Source: Pseudoclavibacter sp. RFBB5
GTDB lineage: Bacteria > Actinomycetota > Actinomycetes > Actinomycetales > Microbacteriaceae
Direction: 5' to 3'
Assembly: GCF_002931555.1 (NCBI RefSeq)
Contig: NZ_PSTZ01000004.1
Location: 29,185-93,184, forward strand
Length of the DNA stretch: 64,000 nt
The translations under genes were made by a program, and so were the position numbers. Under the pieces are notes generated by a model, which was given only the letters and a program-made list of their open reading frames with translations, had not been told where the DNA came from and did not search any database. This document shows, in pieces, positions 51,788 to 60,359 of the stretch (its first letter is position 1; each line of letters begins with the position of its first letter).

Positions 51788-53503
51788 TCAGAGGCGGGGC
51801 GTGCGCGGAGGCTCCGTGCGGCGCTCGCCCGTCGCCTCGAAGGCCGCGGCGAGCCGGAGCAGCGCGGTGTCGTCGTAGGCGCGGCCAGCGAAGGTGAGGC
51901 CGACCGGCATCCCGATGTCGGCCATCGTGCCCATGGGCACGGTCACGGTCGGGATGCCGAGATGGCGGATCGCGAGGTTGCCGTTCGCGACCCACACGCC
52001 GTTGCGCCAGCCGAGGTCCGCTGAGGCCTCGTCGACGTCCATGTCGGCCGGCCCCACATCGGCCACCGCCGGGAAGGCGACGGCATCGAGGCGCTGCGCG
52101 AGCAGCCACTCCTCGAGGTCGATGCGCCGGGTCTCCTCCAGACCGCGAACGCCGGCGGCAAGCTCCGGGATGTCGGTGAACGAGGCGACCGGATGCTCGC
52201 GCACGTGCTCGGGGTACGTCGCGATGTCGTCGTCGAAGCCCGTGTAACGGTCGGGAAGGGCGCCGTCGGGGTGCGGGAAGATGCGCTCGCCGTCGACCTG
52301 GGTGAGCGAGCTCAGCTTCGGGTCGCCGTTGGCGGCGAGGAAGTCGTCCCAACCCCATGCCGAGAGGTCCACGATCTCGCGCTTCAGGTACTCGGGGGAG
52401 ACGAGGCCGCGCGTGGAGATCTTCGGGGCCCCGGGTCGGTCGCCCTCGTAGTTGGACACGATGGGGAAGTCGACCTCCACGACGGTCGCCCCCGCGGCCT
52501 CGAGGTCGGCGCGCGCGGCCTCCCAGAGTTCGACGATGGATCGACGCGTATCGATCTTCTGCCCTGTCGGTCCTCCGATGCCCGGCTCGTCGGCCGTGCC
52601 AGCGTCTGGATCCGCGTTGATGTACATGCGGGGAACCCCGATGCGGGTGCCGGCGAGCGTCGCGCGAGCATCCGCCTGGTTGGAGGGCAGCAGCGCCGCG
52701 TACGAGGCGGGTCGCACCTCGGAGGTGCGGGGGATGCGCACCCAGGGCTGTGCTCGCCAGAAGTCTCCGCGGGTCTCGTGGTCGTCGGCGACGACGACGT
52801 CGAGCACCTCGAGGAGATCGGCCATCGATCTCGTGTGGGGCACGACGACGTCCATGGTCGGGACCAGCGGCCAGTTGCCGCGCACCGAGATGATGCCGCG
52901 CGAGGGAGTGTAGGCGCACAGGGCGTTGTTCGACGCGGGCGCCCGTCCGCTCGACCAGGTCTCCTCTCCGAGACCGAAGGCCGCGAAGCTGGCCGCCGTC
53001 GCCGTGCCGGATCCGTTCGACGAGCCCGACCCGAATGCGCTCGTCAGGAACTGACCGTTGTACGGGCTCTCGGCTCGGCCGTACTCGCCGCGCTGCATGC
53101 CTCCGTTGGCCATCGGCGGCATGTTCGTGAGGCCGAGGCAGATCGCGCCGCCGCCCCGGAGGCGCTCGATCGTGAACGCGTCCCGTTGCGCGACGAGGTC
53201 CGCGAACGCGGGGCTGCCGGATGCCGCGGTCAGGCCCTCGACGAGGTAGCTGTCCTTCGCCGTGTAGGGGATGCCGTCGAGGGGGCCGAGCAGCTCGCCG
53301 GCCGCGCGACGTGCATCCGACGCTCGAGCCTCATCCAGCGCCGCTGGGTTGCTGACGATGACGGAGTTGAGCGTGGGACCCGCCGCGTCGTAGGCCGCGA
53401 TGCGGGCGAGGTACGCCTCGACGAGCTCTCCGCTCGTGACCTCGCCGCGCTCCAGAGCGGCGCGCAGCTGCGCGATGCCCGCCTCGACGACGTCGAAGCT
53501 CAT
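51788..53503 (-). CDS. Amidase-signature family hydrolase
   Basis: ATG 53503 overlaps the agmatine deiminase stop by 4 nt. The 571-residue enzyme has the Ser-cisSer-Lys triad with expected spacing: Lys83 (DGIPYTAKD), cis-Ser161 and nucleophile Ser185 in the segment GSGSSNGSG...GEETWSSGRAPASNN. The usual GTDTGGSIR oxyanion loop reads GEETWSSGR, marking a divergent subfamily. It should hydrolyse a carbon-nitrogen amide or carbamoyl bond. Its coupling to agmatine deiminase suggests N-carbamoylputrescine or a related ureido compound as substrate; that is inference. Confidence 0.85.
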   Translation of the reverse strand: MSFDVVEAGIAQLRAALERGEVTSGELVEAYLARIAAYDAAGPTLNSVIVSNPAALDEARASDARRAAGELLGPLDGIPYTAKDSYLVEGLTAASGSPAFADLVAQRDAFTIERLRGGGAICLGLTNMPPMANGGMQRGEYGRAESPYNGQFLTSAFGSGSSNGSGTATAASFAAFGLGEETWSSGRAPASNNALCAYTPSRGIISVRGNWPLVPTMDVVVPHTRSMADLLEVLDVVVADDHETRGDFWRAQPWVRIPRTSEVRPASYAALLPSNQADARATLAGTRIGVPRMYINADPDAGTADEPGIGGPTGQKIDTRRSIVELWEAARADLEAAGATVVEVDFPIVSNYEGDRPGAPKISTRGLVSPEYLKREIVDLSAWGWDDFLAANGDPKLSSLTQVDGERIFPHPDGALPDRYTGFDDDIATYPEHVREHPVASFTDIPELAAGVRGLEETRRIDLEEWLLAQRLDAVAFPAVADVGPADMDVDEASADLGWRNGVWVANGNLAIRHLGIPTVTVPMGTMADIGMPVGLTFAGRAYDDTALLRLAAAFEATGERRTEPPRTPRL

Positions 53504-54558
53504 CGCGGGCCCCCGTCGGTGCTCGGGACGCTGAGGCTCGGCTGCTGCTGCGTGATGCAGTGGATGCCGCCGCCGCGCGCGAACAGCTCGCGGGCGTCGA
53601 CCGAGACGACCGTGCGCCCCGGGTAGACGGACTCGAGTACCTCGCGCGCCCGTGCATCCGCCGCCTCGTCGTCGAAGCCGCAGGCGACGACGCCGTCGTT
53701 CGTGACGAGGTGGTTGACGTAGCTCCAGTCGACGAAGCCGTCTTCGTCGCGCAGGGTGCTCGGGGCGGGGATGCCGACGATCTCGAGCTCGCGGCCGGCA
53801 GCGTCGCGCTGACCCGCGAGATGCTCGCGCAACTCGGCGACCACGGCGTGGTCTGGATGCTCGGGGTCCTGTTGCTCGTGCAGCAGCAGGGTGCCGGGAG
53901 CGGTGAGCGTCGCGACGATGTCGACGTGGCCGTTCGTGCCGAACTCGTCGTAGTCGCGCGTGAGGCCGCGCGGCAGCCAGATCGTGCGCGTCGCGCCGAG
54001 CGTCCGGGCGAACTCGGCCTCGACGCGTGTCTTGTCGGCGAGCGGATTCCGGCGTGGGTCGAGCTGCACCGTTTCCGTCGCGAGGACCGTGCCTGCGCCG
54101 TCGACGTGGATGCCGCCGCCCTCGTTCACGAGGAGCGAGCTCACGAGCTCCGCGCCGCTCGCTTCCGCCACGATGCGGCCGATGCCAGCTGACTTCTGCC
54201 ACTCGGCCCAGGCAGGCGCACCCCAGCCGTTGAAGATCCAGTCGACGGCGCCGAGCACGCCCGGCCGTTCGTCGTCGGTGACGAACGTGGGGCCGATGTC
54301 GCGCATCCAGAACTCGTCGAGTGGTGCTTCGAGGATCTCGATCTCCTCGCCGAGCATGCGGCGCGCGCGAGAGAGCTCGCTCGGGTCGACGACCATCGTC
54401 ACGGGTTCGAAGCGCGCGACGGCGTGGGCGACCGCGGTCCAGGCGGCGTACCCGGCCTCGCGCTGCCCGTCGGTGTCGCCGAGCGTGATTCCCTCGCGGG
54501 GGAAGGCCATCCACGTGCGATCGTGCGGCGCCGTCTCGGCGGGCATCTTCCAGGCCAT
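53500..54558 (-). CDS. aguA: Agmatine deiminase (peptidyl-arginine deiminase family)
   Basis: ATG 54558 follows GGAGG by 8 nt; the upstream GTG 54588 lacks a site. The 352-residue enzyme has the guanidino-group hydrolase signatures: FWMRDIGPTFV (83-93), NEGGGIHVDG (145-154), GTNGHVDIV with His211, and the catalytic GGGIHCITQQQP (329-340, Cys334). It converts agmatine to N-carbamoylputrescine and ammonia. The operon lacks a nitrilase-type AguB; an amidase-signature enzyme is coupled instead. A divergent TetR gene and a 28-bp palindrome lie upstream, so induction by agmatine or a related polyamine is likely. Confidence 0.93.
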   Translation of the reverse strand: MAWKMPAETAPHDRTWMAFPREGITLGDTDGQREAGYAAWTAVAHAVARFEPVTMVVDPSELSRARRMLGEEIEILEAPLDEFWMRDIGPTFVTDDERPGVLGAVDWIFNGWGAPAWAEWQKSAGIGRIVAEASGAELVSSLLVNEGGGIHVDGAGTVLATETVQLDPRRNPLADKTRVEAEFARTLGATRTIWLPRGLTRDYDEFGTNGHVDIVATLTAPGTLLLHEQQDPEHPDHAVVAELREHLAGQRDAAGRELEIVGIPAPSTLRDEDGFVDWSYVNHLVTNDGVVACGFDDEAADARAREVLESVYPGRTVVSVDARELFARGGGIHCITQQQPSLSVPSTDGGPR

Positions 54559-54585
54559 GTCCGGGTCCTCCAGGTTTCGGTGCGA

Positions 54586-54613
54586 CACTTGTTGATCAAC
54601 TGATCAACAAGTG
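54586..54613. promoter_or_regulatory. 28-bp TetR operator-like perfect palindrome
   Basis: Thirteen-base arms, CACTTGTTGATCA (54586-54598) and TGATCAACAAGTG (54601-54613), are exactly inverted around AC. It lies between the divergent aguA and TetR starts, 28 nt from each, where binding would block both promoters. Confidence 0.85.
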
Positions 54614-54626
54614 CTCGAAGAGTACG

Positions 54627-54632
54627 TAGACT
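54627..54632 (+). promoter_or_regulatory. -10 hexamer TAGACT of the TetR gene
   Basis: TAGACT-N9-GTG (54642), 14 nt downstream of the palindrome. Confidence 0.45.
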
Positions 54633-54641
54633 CGAGACATC

Positions 54642-55277
54642 GTGTCAAGAGCCACCAGGAAGCCAGCCGCCGAGCGCCGCGCCGACATCACCGCCGCCGC
54701 GACCGCCCTCGCGCTCGAAGAGGGGCTCGCCGGGGTCACCATGCGGGCTGTCGCCAGCCGCATCGGCGTCGCGCCTGCGCTCGTGGCGCACTACGAGCCC
54801 AACATGGACGAGCTCGTCACCTCGACGTTCCGGGCCATCGTCGGCGGGGAGCTCGACGAGCTCGAGGTCGAGCTCGCGCCCGTGGGCTCCGCCTCCGCTA
54901 GGCTCGACCTGCTGGTCGCGACGCTCCTCGACGGCAGCCGCGACGCCGTCACCCACGTCTGGGTCGACGGATGGTCGATCGGGCGCCGCAACGAGACGCT
55001 CGCCGAGGGCGTGCGTGCCGAGATGGACAGGTGGCACGACGCCATCACTCGCATCCTCGTCGCTGGCAGCGCGACAGGGGAGTTCCGCGTCCGCGAGCCT
55101 GACGCAGTCGCGTGGCAGATCCTGGGCATGATCGACGGCCTCAACGCCCACGCGCTTGTCCGCTGGGGGCGGGACGCAGATCGCCCCGACCTGCTTCGTT
55201 CAGTGCTTGATGCGATACTCAGAGTTGAAACCGCCCAAAACCCTACAGAAACGACTAGTCTAAAGCGTGACTTCTAG
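54642..55277 (+). CDS. TetR-family transcriptional regulator
   Basis: The 211-residue protein has a TetR_N helix-turn-helix: KPAAERRADITAAATALALEEGLAGVTMRAVASRIGVAPALVAHYEPNMDELV (~7-59), and a larger alpha-helical C-domain for ligand binding and dimerisation (GEFRVREPDAVAWQILGMIDGLNAHALVRWG). It is divergent from aguA-amidase and separated from it by a perfect 28-bp palindrome, so it probably represses that operon and itself. Its 3' end overlaps the helicase start by 11 nt. Confidence 0.9.
   Translation: MSRATRKPAAERRADITAAATALALEEGLAGVTMRAVASRIGVAPALVAHYEPNMDELVTSTFRAIVGGELDELEVELAPVGSASARLDLLVATLLDGSRDAVTHVWVDGWSIGRRNETLAEGVRAEMDRWHDAITRILVAGSATGEFRVREPDAVAWQILGMIDGLNAHALVRWGRDADRPDLLRSVLDAILRVETAQNPTETTSLKRDF
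55256..55261 (+). promoter_or_regulatory. -10 hexamer TAGTCT of a likely leaderless helicase mRNA
   Basis: TAGTCT-N5-GTG (55267), inside the end of the TetR gene. Confidence 0.5.
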
Positions 55278-57084
55278 CAATTCTTCCGTTCAGACCGAGG
55301 CCGAGGCTCCCTCCGAAGAGGCCCAGGCCGCGCCTACATTCGCCGATCTCGGTCTTGACGGGCCCGTCCTCAAGGTCCTCAGCGACGTCGGTTACGAGAC
55401 CCCGTCCGCCATCCAGGCCGCGACGATCCCCACCCTCCTCGAAGGCCGCGACGTCGTCGGCCTCGCCCAGACAGGAACCGGCAAGACCGCCGCGTTCGCC
55501 CTTCCCATCCTCGCCCAGCTCGATGTCGACCAGAAGACGCCGCAGGCGCTTGTGCTCGCCCCGACCCGCGAGCTCGCCCTCCAGGTGTGCGAGGCGTTCG
55601 AGAAGTACGCGGCGCGCATGCGCGGCGTGCACGTCCTCCCCATCTACGGCGGCCAGGGCTACGGTGTCCAGCTCTCCGCGCTCCGACGCGGCGTGCACAT
55701 CGTCGTCGGAACACCCGGCCGCATCATGGACCACCTCTCCAAGGGCACGCTCGACCTGAGCGAACTCAAGTTCCTCGTGCTCGACGAGGCTGACGAGATG
55801 CTCAAGATGGGCTTCGCTGAGGATGTCGAGACGATCCTCGCCGACACCCCGGACACCAAGCAGGTCGCGCTCTTCTCCGCGACCATGCCGTCGCAGATCC
55901 GTCGCATCTCGAAGAAGTACCTCAACGAGCCCGCCGAGATCACGGTCAAGACGAAGACCACGACCTCGTCGACGATCACGCAGCGCTACCTCATCGTGTC
56001 GTATGCGCAGAAGGTCGACGCGCTCACGCGCATCCTCGAGGTCGAGAACTTCGAGGGCATGATCATCTTCGTCCGCACGAAGAACGAGACCGAAGGCCTT
56101 GCCGAGAAGCTCCGCGCACGCGGATACTCGGCGGCCGCCATCAACGGCGACGTCGCCCAGGTGCAGCGCGAGCGCACGGTCAACCAGCTGAAGTCGGGCA
56201 AGCTCGACATCCTCGTCGCCACCGACGTCGCCGCTCGCGGCCTCGACGTGGAGCGCATCAGCCACGTCGTGAACTTCGACATCCCGACCGACACCGAGTC
56301 GTACGTGCACCGCATCGGCCGCACAGGCCGCGCGGGGCGCACCGGTGACGCGATCAGCTTCATCACGCCTCGTGAGCGCTACCTGCTCGGCCAGATCGAG
56401 AAGGCCACGAAGCAGGAGCTCACGCAGATGCAGCTCCCCAGCGTCGACGACGTCAACACGACGCGCCTCACGCGCTTCGACGACGCCATCAGCGAGGCGC
56501 TCACGCAGAGCGACCGTGTCGAGAAGTTCCGCGACATCATCGACCACTACGTGCGCAACCACAACGTGCCGGAATCCGACGTCGCAGCAGCGCTCGCGAT
56601 CGTCGCCCAGGGCGAGACACCGCTGCTGCTCGACGCAGAGGCTGAGCGCAAGGAGCGCTTCGAGCGCAACCAGCGCGAGCAGGCTGAGCGCAAGGAGCGT
56701 CGCGAGCGCGAAGGCGGCGGCGACAGCCGTGGCGGTTCGCGCGGCGACAGCCGTGGTGGCGGAGAGCGCGCACCGCGTCGCTCGCGCTCGAGCGGCAAGC
56801 CCATGGCCATGTACCGCCTCGCGGTCGGGAAGCGCCACAAGGTGGAGCCCCGCCAGATCGTCGGCGCGCTCGCCAACGAGGGTGGACTGAGCCGCGACGA
56901 CTTCGGCGCGATCGACATCCGCCCGGGCTTCTCGCTCGTCGAGCTGCCAGCCGACCTGTCGAACGACGTGCTCGACAAGCTCACCGGCACGCGCATCTCG
57001 GGCAAGCTCATCGAGCTGACGCCAGACCGCGGCCCGTCGCGCGACTCGGGTGACCGCCCGTACAAGAAGCGCTACGACAGCTAG
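55267..57084 (+). CDS. DEAD-box ATP-dependent RNA helicase (DeaD/CsdA-like)
   Basis: The 605-residue protein has all core motifs: the Q motif TFADLGLDG..VGYETPSAIQ, AQTGTGKT, PTRELALQV, GTPGR, DEADEMLKMG, SATMP, ATDVAARGLDVERI and HRIGRTGRAGRTG. A basic, low-complexity linker (ERRERREREGGGDSRGGSRGDSRGG, ~480-510) leads to a C-terminal DbpA-like RNA-binding domain (MYRLAVGKRHKVEPRQIVGALANEGGL...). It remodels RNA in cold adaptation, ribosome assembly and mRNA decay. The GTG start overlaps the TetR gene and is leaderless-like. A long terminator follows. Confidence 0.95.
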   Translation: MTSSNSSVQTEAEAPSEEAQAAPTFADLGLDGPVLKVLSDVGYETPSAIQAATIPTLLEGRDVVGLAQTGTGKTAAFALPILAQLDVDQKTPQALVLAPTRELALQVCEAFEKYAARMRGVHVLPIYGGQGYGVQLSALRRGVHIVVGTPGRIMDHLSKGTLDLSELKFLVLDEADEMLKMGFAEDVETILADTPDTKQVALFSATMPSQIRRISKKYLNEPAEITVKTKTTTSSTITQRYLIVSYAQKVDALTRILEVENFEGMIIFVRTKNETEGLAEKLRARGYSAAAINGDVAQVQRERTVNQLKSGKLDILVATDVAARGLDVERISHVVNFDIPTDTESYVHRIGRTGRAGRTGDAISFITPRERYLLGQIEKATKQELTQMQLPSVDDVNTTRLTRFDDAISEALTQSDRVEKFRDIIDHYVRNHNVPESDVAAALAIVAQGETPLLLDAEAERKERFERNQREQAERKERREREGGGDSRGGSRGDSRGGGERAPRRSRSSGKPMAMYRLAVGKRHKVEPRQIVGALANEGGLSRDDFGAIDIRPGFSLVELPADLSNDVLDKLTGTRISGKLIELTPDRGPSRDSGDRPYKKRYDS

Positions 57085-57092
57085 CTCACCGT

Positions 57093-57154
57093 CGCAGGCA
57101 CACGGGAAATGCACCTTCGTCTTCGGACGAGGGTGCATTTTTCGTGTGCCTGCG
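57093..57154 (+). terminator. Long hairpin terminator with UUCG loop after the helicase gene
   Basis: Arms 57093-57121 and 57126-57154 form about 29 bp: CGCAGGCACACG with CGTGTGCCTGCG outside, two G-U pairs, then AAATGCACCTTCGTC with GACGAGGGTGCATTT, closed by a C(UUCG)G tetraloop at 57121-57126. Confidence 0.9.
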
Positions 57155-57233
57155 GATGCGCGGGGGCCCGCTGACGAGGCTCGCTAGAGTGGGCGTGCGC
57201 GACGACGCGCCATCCACCCAGCCAAGGAGCATC

Positions 57234-58670
57234 GTGCCAGAACCAACCACGGCCTCTTCCCCTCGAACCTTCTCTGACGACTTCGTCTGGGGGTCTGCCA
57301 CCGCCTCGTACCAGATCGAGGGCGGCGCGGCGGAGGGCGGGAGGACCCCGTCCATCTGGGACACGTTCTCGCACACGCCGGGCAAGGTGGAGGGCGGCGA
57401 CACGGGCGACGTCGCCATCGACCACTTCCACCGGTGGCGCGACGACGTCGAGATCATCAGGGAGATGGGTCTGGATGCGTACCGCTTCTCGATCTCCTGG
57501 TCGCGGGTGCAGCCGGGCGGCTCCGGCGAGTTCAACGAGGAGGGCATCCGCTTCTACTCGGACCTTCTCGACGCACTCGTGGCGGCCGGTGTGAAGCCCG
57601 TCGCCACGCTCTACCACTGGGACCTGCCGCAGGAGCTCGAGGACGAGGGCGGCTGGGCGAACCGGAACACGTCGTACGCGTTCGCGGAGTACGCGGCGCG
57701 CATGGCCGCCGAGTTCGGCGACCGCGTGCACACGTGGTCGACCCTCAACGAGCCGTTCTGCACGGCCTACCTCGGGTACGCGTCCGGCGTCCACGCCCCG
57801 GGCCGCACCGAGCCAGCAGCGGCACTCGCAGCCTGCCACCACCTGAATCTCGCGCACGGCCTCGCGACCCGCGCCATCCGTCAGACCGTCGGCGAGGACG
57901 CAGTCGTCTCCGTGACGCTCAACTTCCACGTCATCCGCCCGGACGACCCCGAATCGGCGGACGACCTCGACGCGGTCCGGCAGATCGACGCCCTCGCCAA
58001 CCGGGTCTTCCTCGGCCCCATGCTCTCCGGCCACTACGACGACGACCTCATCCACGACACACGCCACGTCACCGACTGGTCGTTTGTGCTCCCCGGCGAC
58101 ACGCAGCTCATCCACCAGCGCATCGACGTGCTGGGCGTCAACTACTACACGACGTTCCGCGTCAAGAAGTACCTGGGCGTGGGGGAGCGCTCGCGCAACG
58201 ACGGCCACGGCGAGTCCGCGGCGAGCCCTTGGGTCGGAGTGACCGACATCGACTTCGTCGACCAGGGCGCGCCCTACACGTCCATGGGGTGGAGCATCTT
58301 CCCGGATGGGCTCACCGAGCTGCTCGTCTCGCTCACCGAGCGATACCCCGGCCAGGCGCTCATGGTCACCGAGAACGGCGCAGCGTTCCCCGACGTCGTC
58401 GGCGAGGACGGCCTCGTGCACGACCCGGAGCGCGTCGCCTACTACCGCGACCACATCGCGGCGATCGGGGACGCCATCGACGCCGGCGCTGACGTGCGCG
58501 GCTACTTCGCCTGGTCGCTCTTCGACAACTTCGAGTGGGCCTTCGGCTACAACATGCGCTTCGGCATCCTGCGCGTCGACTACGACACGCTCGAGCGCAC
58601 CTGGAAGGACTCGGGTCGCTGGTACCAGCAGCTCATCGCGACGCGCACCCTGCCAGCGGTCGGTGCATGA
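57234..58670 (+). CDS. Family GH1 beta-glucosidase
   Basis: GTG 57234 has AAGGAG upstream. The 478-residue TIM-barrel enzyme has the GH1 signature FVWGSATASYQIEGG (18-31), acid/base Glu173 in TLNEPF and nucleophile Glu380 in VTENG, plus Trp/Phe motifs (SLFDNFEWAFGYNMRFG) of the glycone site. No signal peptide is present, so it works in the cytoplasm on beta-glucosides such as cellobiose. Its ATGA overlap with the HAD gene shows coupled translation. Confidence 0.95.
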   Translation: MPEPTTASSPRTFSDDFVWGSATASYQIEGGAAEGGRTPSIWDTFSHTPGKVEGGDTGDVAIDHFHRWRDDVEIIREMGLDAYRFSISWSRVQPGGSGEFNEEGIRFYSDLLDALVAAGVKPVATLYHWDLPQELEDEGGWANRNTSYAFAEYAARMAAEFGDRVHTWSTLNEPFCTAYLGYASGVHAPGRTEPAAALAACHHLNLAHGLATRAIRQTVGEDAVVSVTLNFHVIRPDDPESADDLDAVRQIDALANRVFLGPMLSGHYDDDLIHDTRHVTDWSFVLPGDTQLIHQRIDVLGVNYYTTFRVKKYLGVGERSRNDGHGESAASPWVGVTDIDFVDQGAPYTSMGWSIFPDGLTELLVSLTERYPGQALMVTENGAAFPDVVGEDGLVHDPERVAYYRDHIAAIGDAIDAGADVRGYFAWSLFDNFEWAFGYNMRFGILRVDYDTLERTWKDSGRWYQQLIATRTLPAVGA

Positions 58671-59356
58671 GCGCGGTCGAACTCGTCATCTTCGACTGCG
58701 ACGGCGTGCTCGTCGACAGTGAGGTGCTCGCTGTCCGTATCGAGCGGGAGATGCTCGCGGAACTCGGCTGGGAGCTCACGCAGGACGAGCACGTCTCCAG
58801 GTTCCTCGGCACCTCGCAGGCGACCTTCGAGAGGAAGCTGCAGGAGGGCCTTGGCCGGCCCGTGCCGGAGGGATGGTTCGAGCTGCAGCGGGAGACGCTT
58901 TTCCGGGCATTCGACACCGAGCTGACGGCCGTGAGCGGCCTGCCGGACGCACTCGGCGTCATCCAGGACGAGCTCGGGCTCACGACCTGCGTCGCCTCCA
59001 GCGGCGACCACGCGAAGCTCAGCAAGACGCTCGGGCACACGGGCCTCCACCCGCGCTTCGAAGGGCGCATCTTCAGCGCGACCGAGGTCCAGCACGGCAA
59101 ACCGGCGCCCGACCTGTTCCTGCATGCCGCCGATCGCATGGGCGTCGACCCGGCGAAGTGCGTCGTCGTCGAGGACAGCAGGTACGGCGTGCAGGCGGCG
59201 GTGGCCGCCGGGATGCACGCCTACGGCTTCGCCGGCGGGCTCACGCCGCGCGCCTGGCTCGAGGATGCCGGCGCCGAGACCTTCGAGCGCATGGTCGAGC
59301 TGCCTGAGCGCATCCGGAGCCGCCAGGGGCAGCGCGTGACCGCTGACACCATCTGA
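58667..59356 (+). CDS. HAD-superfamily hydrolase, beta-phosphoglucomutase/phosphatase type
   Basis: ATG 58667 overlaps the beta-glucosidase stop by 4 nt. The 229-residue protein has subclass I HAD motifs: FDCDGVLVDSE (motif I with nucleophile Asp and a cap), SSGDHAKL (motif II), GKPAPDLFLHAA (motif III Lys) and VVVEDSRYGVQAA (motif IV). It acts on a phosphorylated small molecule; coupling to a GH1 enzyme suggests a sugar phosphate. A mutase rather than phosphatase role cannot be excluded. Confidence 0.88.
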   Translation: MSAVELVIFDCDGVLVDSEVLAVRIEREMLAELGWELTQDEHVSRFLGTSQATFERKLQEGLGRPVPEGWFELQRETLFRAFDTELTAVSGLPDALGVIQDELGLTTCVASSGDHAKLSKTLGHTGLHPRFEGRIFSATEVQHGKPAPDLFLHAADRMGVDPAKCVVVEDSRYGVQAAVAAGMHAYGFAGGLTPRAWLEDAGAETFERMVELPERIRSRQGQRVTADTI

Positions 59357-59365
59357 ACGAACGCA

Positions 59366-59398
59366 GGAAGCGGGCTGCTCGAAGAGCAGCCCGCTTCC
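59366..59398. terminator. Bidirectional hairpin terminator
   Basis: GGAAGCGGGCTGCTC (59366-59380) is the exact reverse complement of 59384-59398 with a GAA loop. It lies between the convergent HAD and glycine-betaine-binding-protein genes. Confidence 0.9.
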
Positions 59399-59415
59399 CG
59401 TGTGCAGCGTGGAAC

Positions 59416-60312
59416 CTACGCGGTGAGCGAGTCCACGTACTCCTGGTTCTCGGAGATCCACTGCTCGACGATCGGCGCGTAGTCGTCCGTGTCGTTCTCG
59501 TTGAACATCAGGTTCTCGAGCGAGTACAGCTGCTCGGAGTCCATCTTGAAGTTCTGCAGCCAGCCGGCGACCGTCGGGTGCGTCTCCTGGAAGTCGGCCT
59601 TGCTGTACGAGTGGATGCCCTCGGAGTCGCCCAGGAGGCCCTGCGGGTCCTCGAGGTCGCGCACGGGGAACGCGTCGTAGGCCCAGTGCGGACGCCACAG
59701 CGTGACGACGATGTTCTCGCCGTTGTTCGTCGCCGTCTGGAGCTCGGTGAGCATGGCAGCGGTGGACGAGGTCTGGTAGTTCATTCCCTCGAGGCCGTAG
59801 CCGGGGATGACGTCGTCCTGCGTGACGCGCGTGAGGCCTGCGCCCGGCTCGATGCCGATGATGGTGTTGCCGAACTGGTCGGCGGCACCGGCGAGCTCGT
59901 CGAGCGAGGTGATGGGGGAGTCCTCGTTGACCGCGATGGTCAGCGACGCCTCGTCGTTCCATGCGCCGAGGTCGACGATGTCGTCGCCGTACTCCTCGAC
60001 GTAGTCGGAGTGCGTGATGGGGAGCCACGTGTCGAGCGTCACGTCGTAGTCGCCCGTGGAGAGGCCGGAGAACACGGGCGCTGGGTCCGCGTACTCGAGC
60101 TCCACGTCGTAGCCCTTCTCCGAGAGGATCGCCTTCCACAGCTCGGAAGCGGCGATGCCCTCGTCCCAGCCGTTGAACACGGCGATCGTGACGTCTGCCT
60201 GGTCGCCGTTCTCGAGCGTCTCGGCGGCGGTGTCGCCTGCGCATCCGGTGAGGGCGAGTGCCGCAGCGGATGCCGCTGCGATCCCGGTGATGATTCGTTT
60301 CTTGGTACGCAT
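59416..60312 (-). CDS. Glycine-betaine/proline ABC importer substrate-binding lipoprotein (OpuAC/ProX type)
   Basis: ATG 60312 has AAAGGA 5 nt upstream. The 298-residue protein has the lipobox LTGC (Cys ~24) and an OpuAC fold: VTIAVFNGWDEGIAASELWKAILSEKGYDVELEYADPAPVFSGLSTGDYDVTLDTWLPITHSDYVEEYGDD (substrate-cage Trp residues), IIGIEPGAGLTRVTQD, and VTLWRPHWAYDAF. It binds glycine betaine or similar osmolytes for the permease and ATPase encoded upstream in the same operon. Confidence 0.93.
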   Translation of the reverse strand: MRTKKRIITGIAAASAAALALTGCAGDTAAETLENGDQADVTIAVFNGWDEGIAASELWKAILSEKGYDVELEYADPAPVFSGLSTGDYDVTLDTWLPITHSDYVEEYGDDIVDLGAWNDEASLTIAVNEDSPITSLDELAGAADQFGNTIIGIEPGAGLTRVTQDDVIPGYGLEGMNYQTSSTAAMLTELQTATNNGENIVVTLWRPHWAYDAFPVRDLEDPQGLLGDSEGIHSYSKADFQETHPTVAGWLQNFKMDSEQLYSLENLMFNENDTDDYAPIVEQWISENQEYVDSLTA

Positions 60313-60359
60313 GTGCGTCCTTTCGTTTCTGGTTTGGGGAATGGAAGTCGTGGGTCGGG

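Noticed and set aside
55255..57138. Long minus-strand open frame antisense to the helicase gene
   Set aside because: The composition is antisense-like and the plus strand has every DEAD-box motif.
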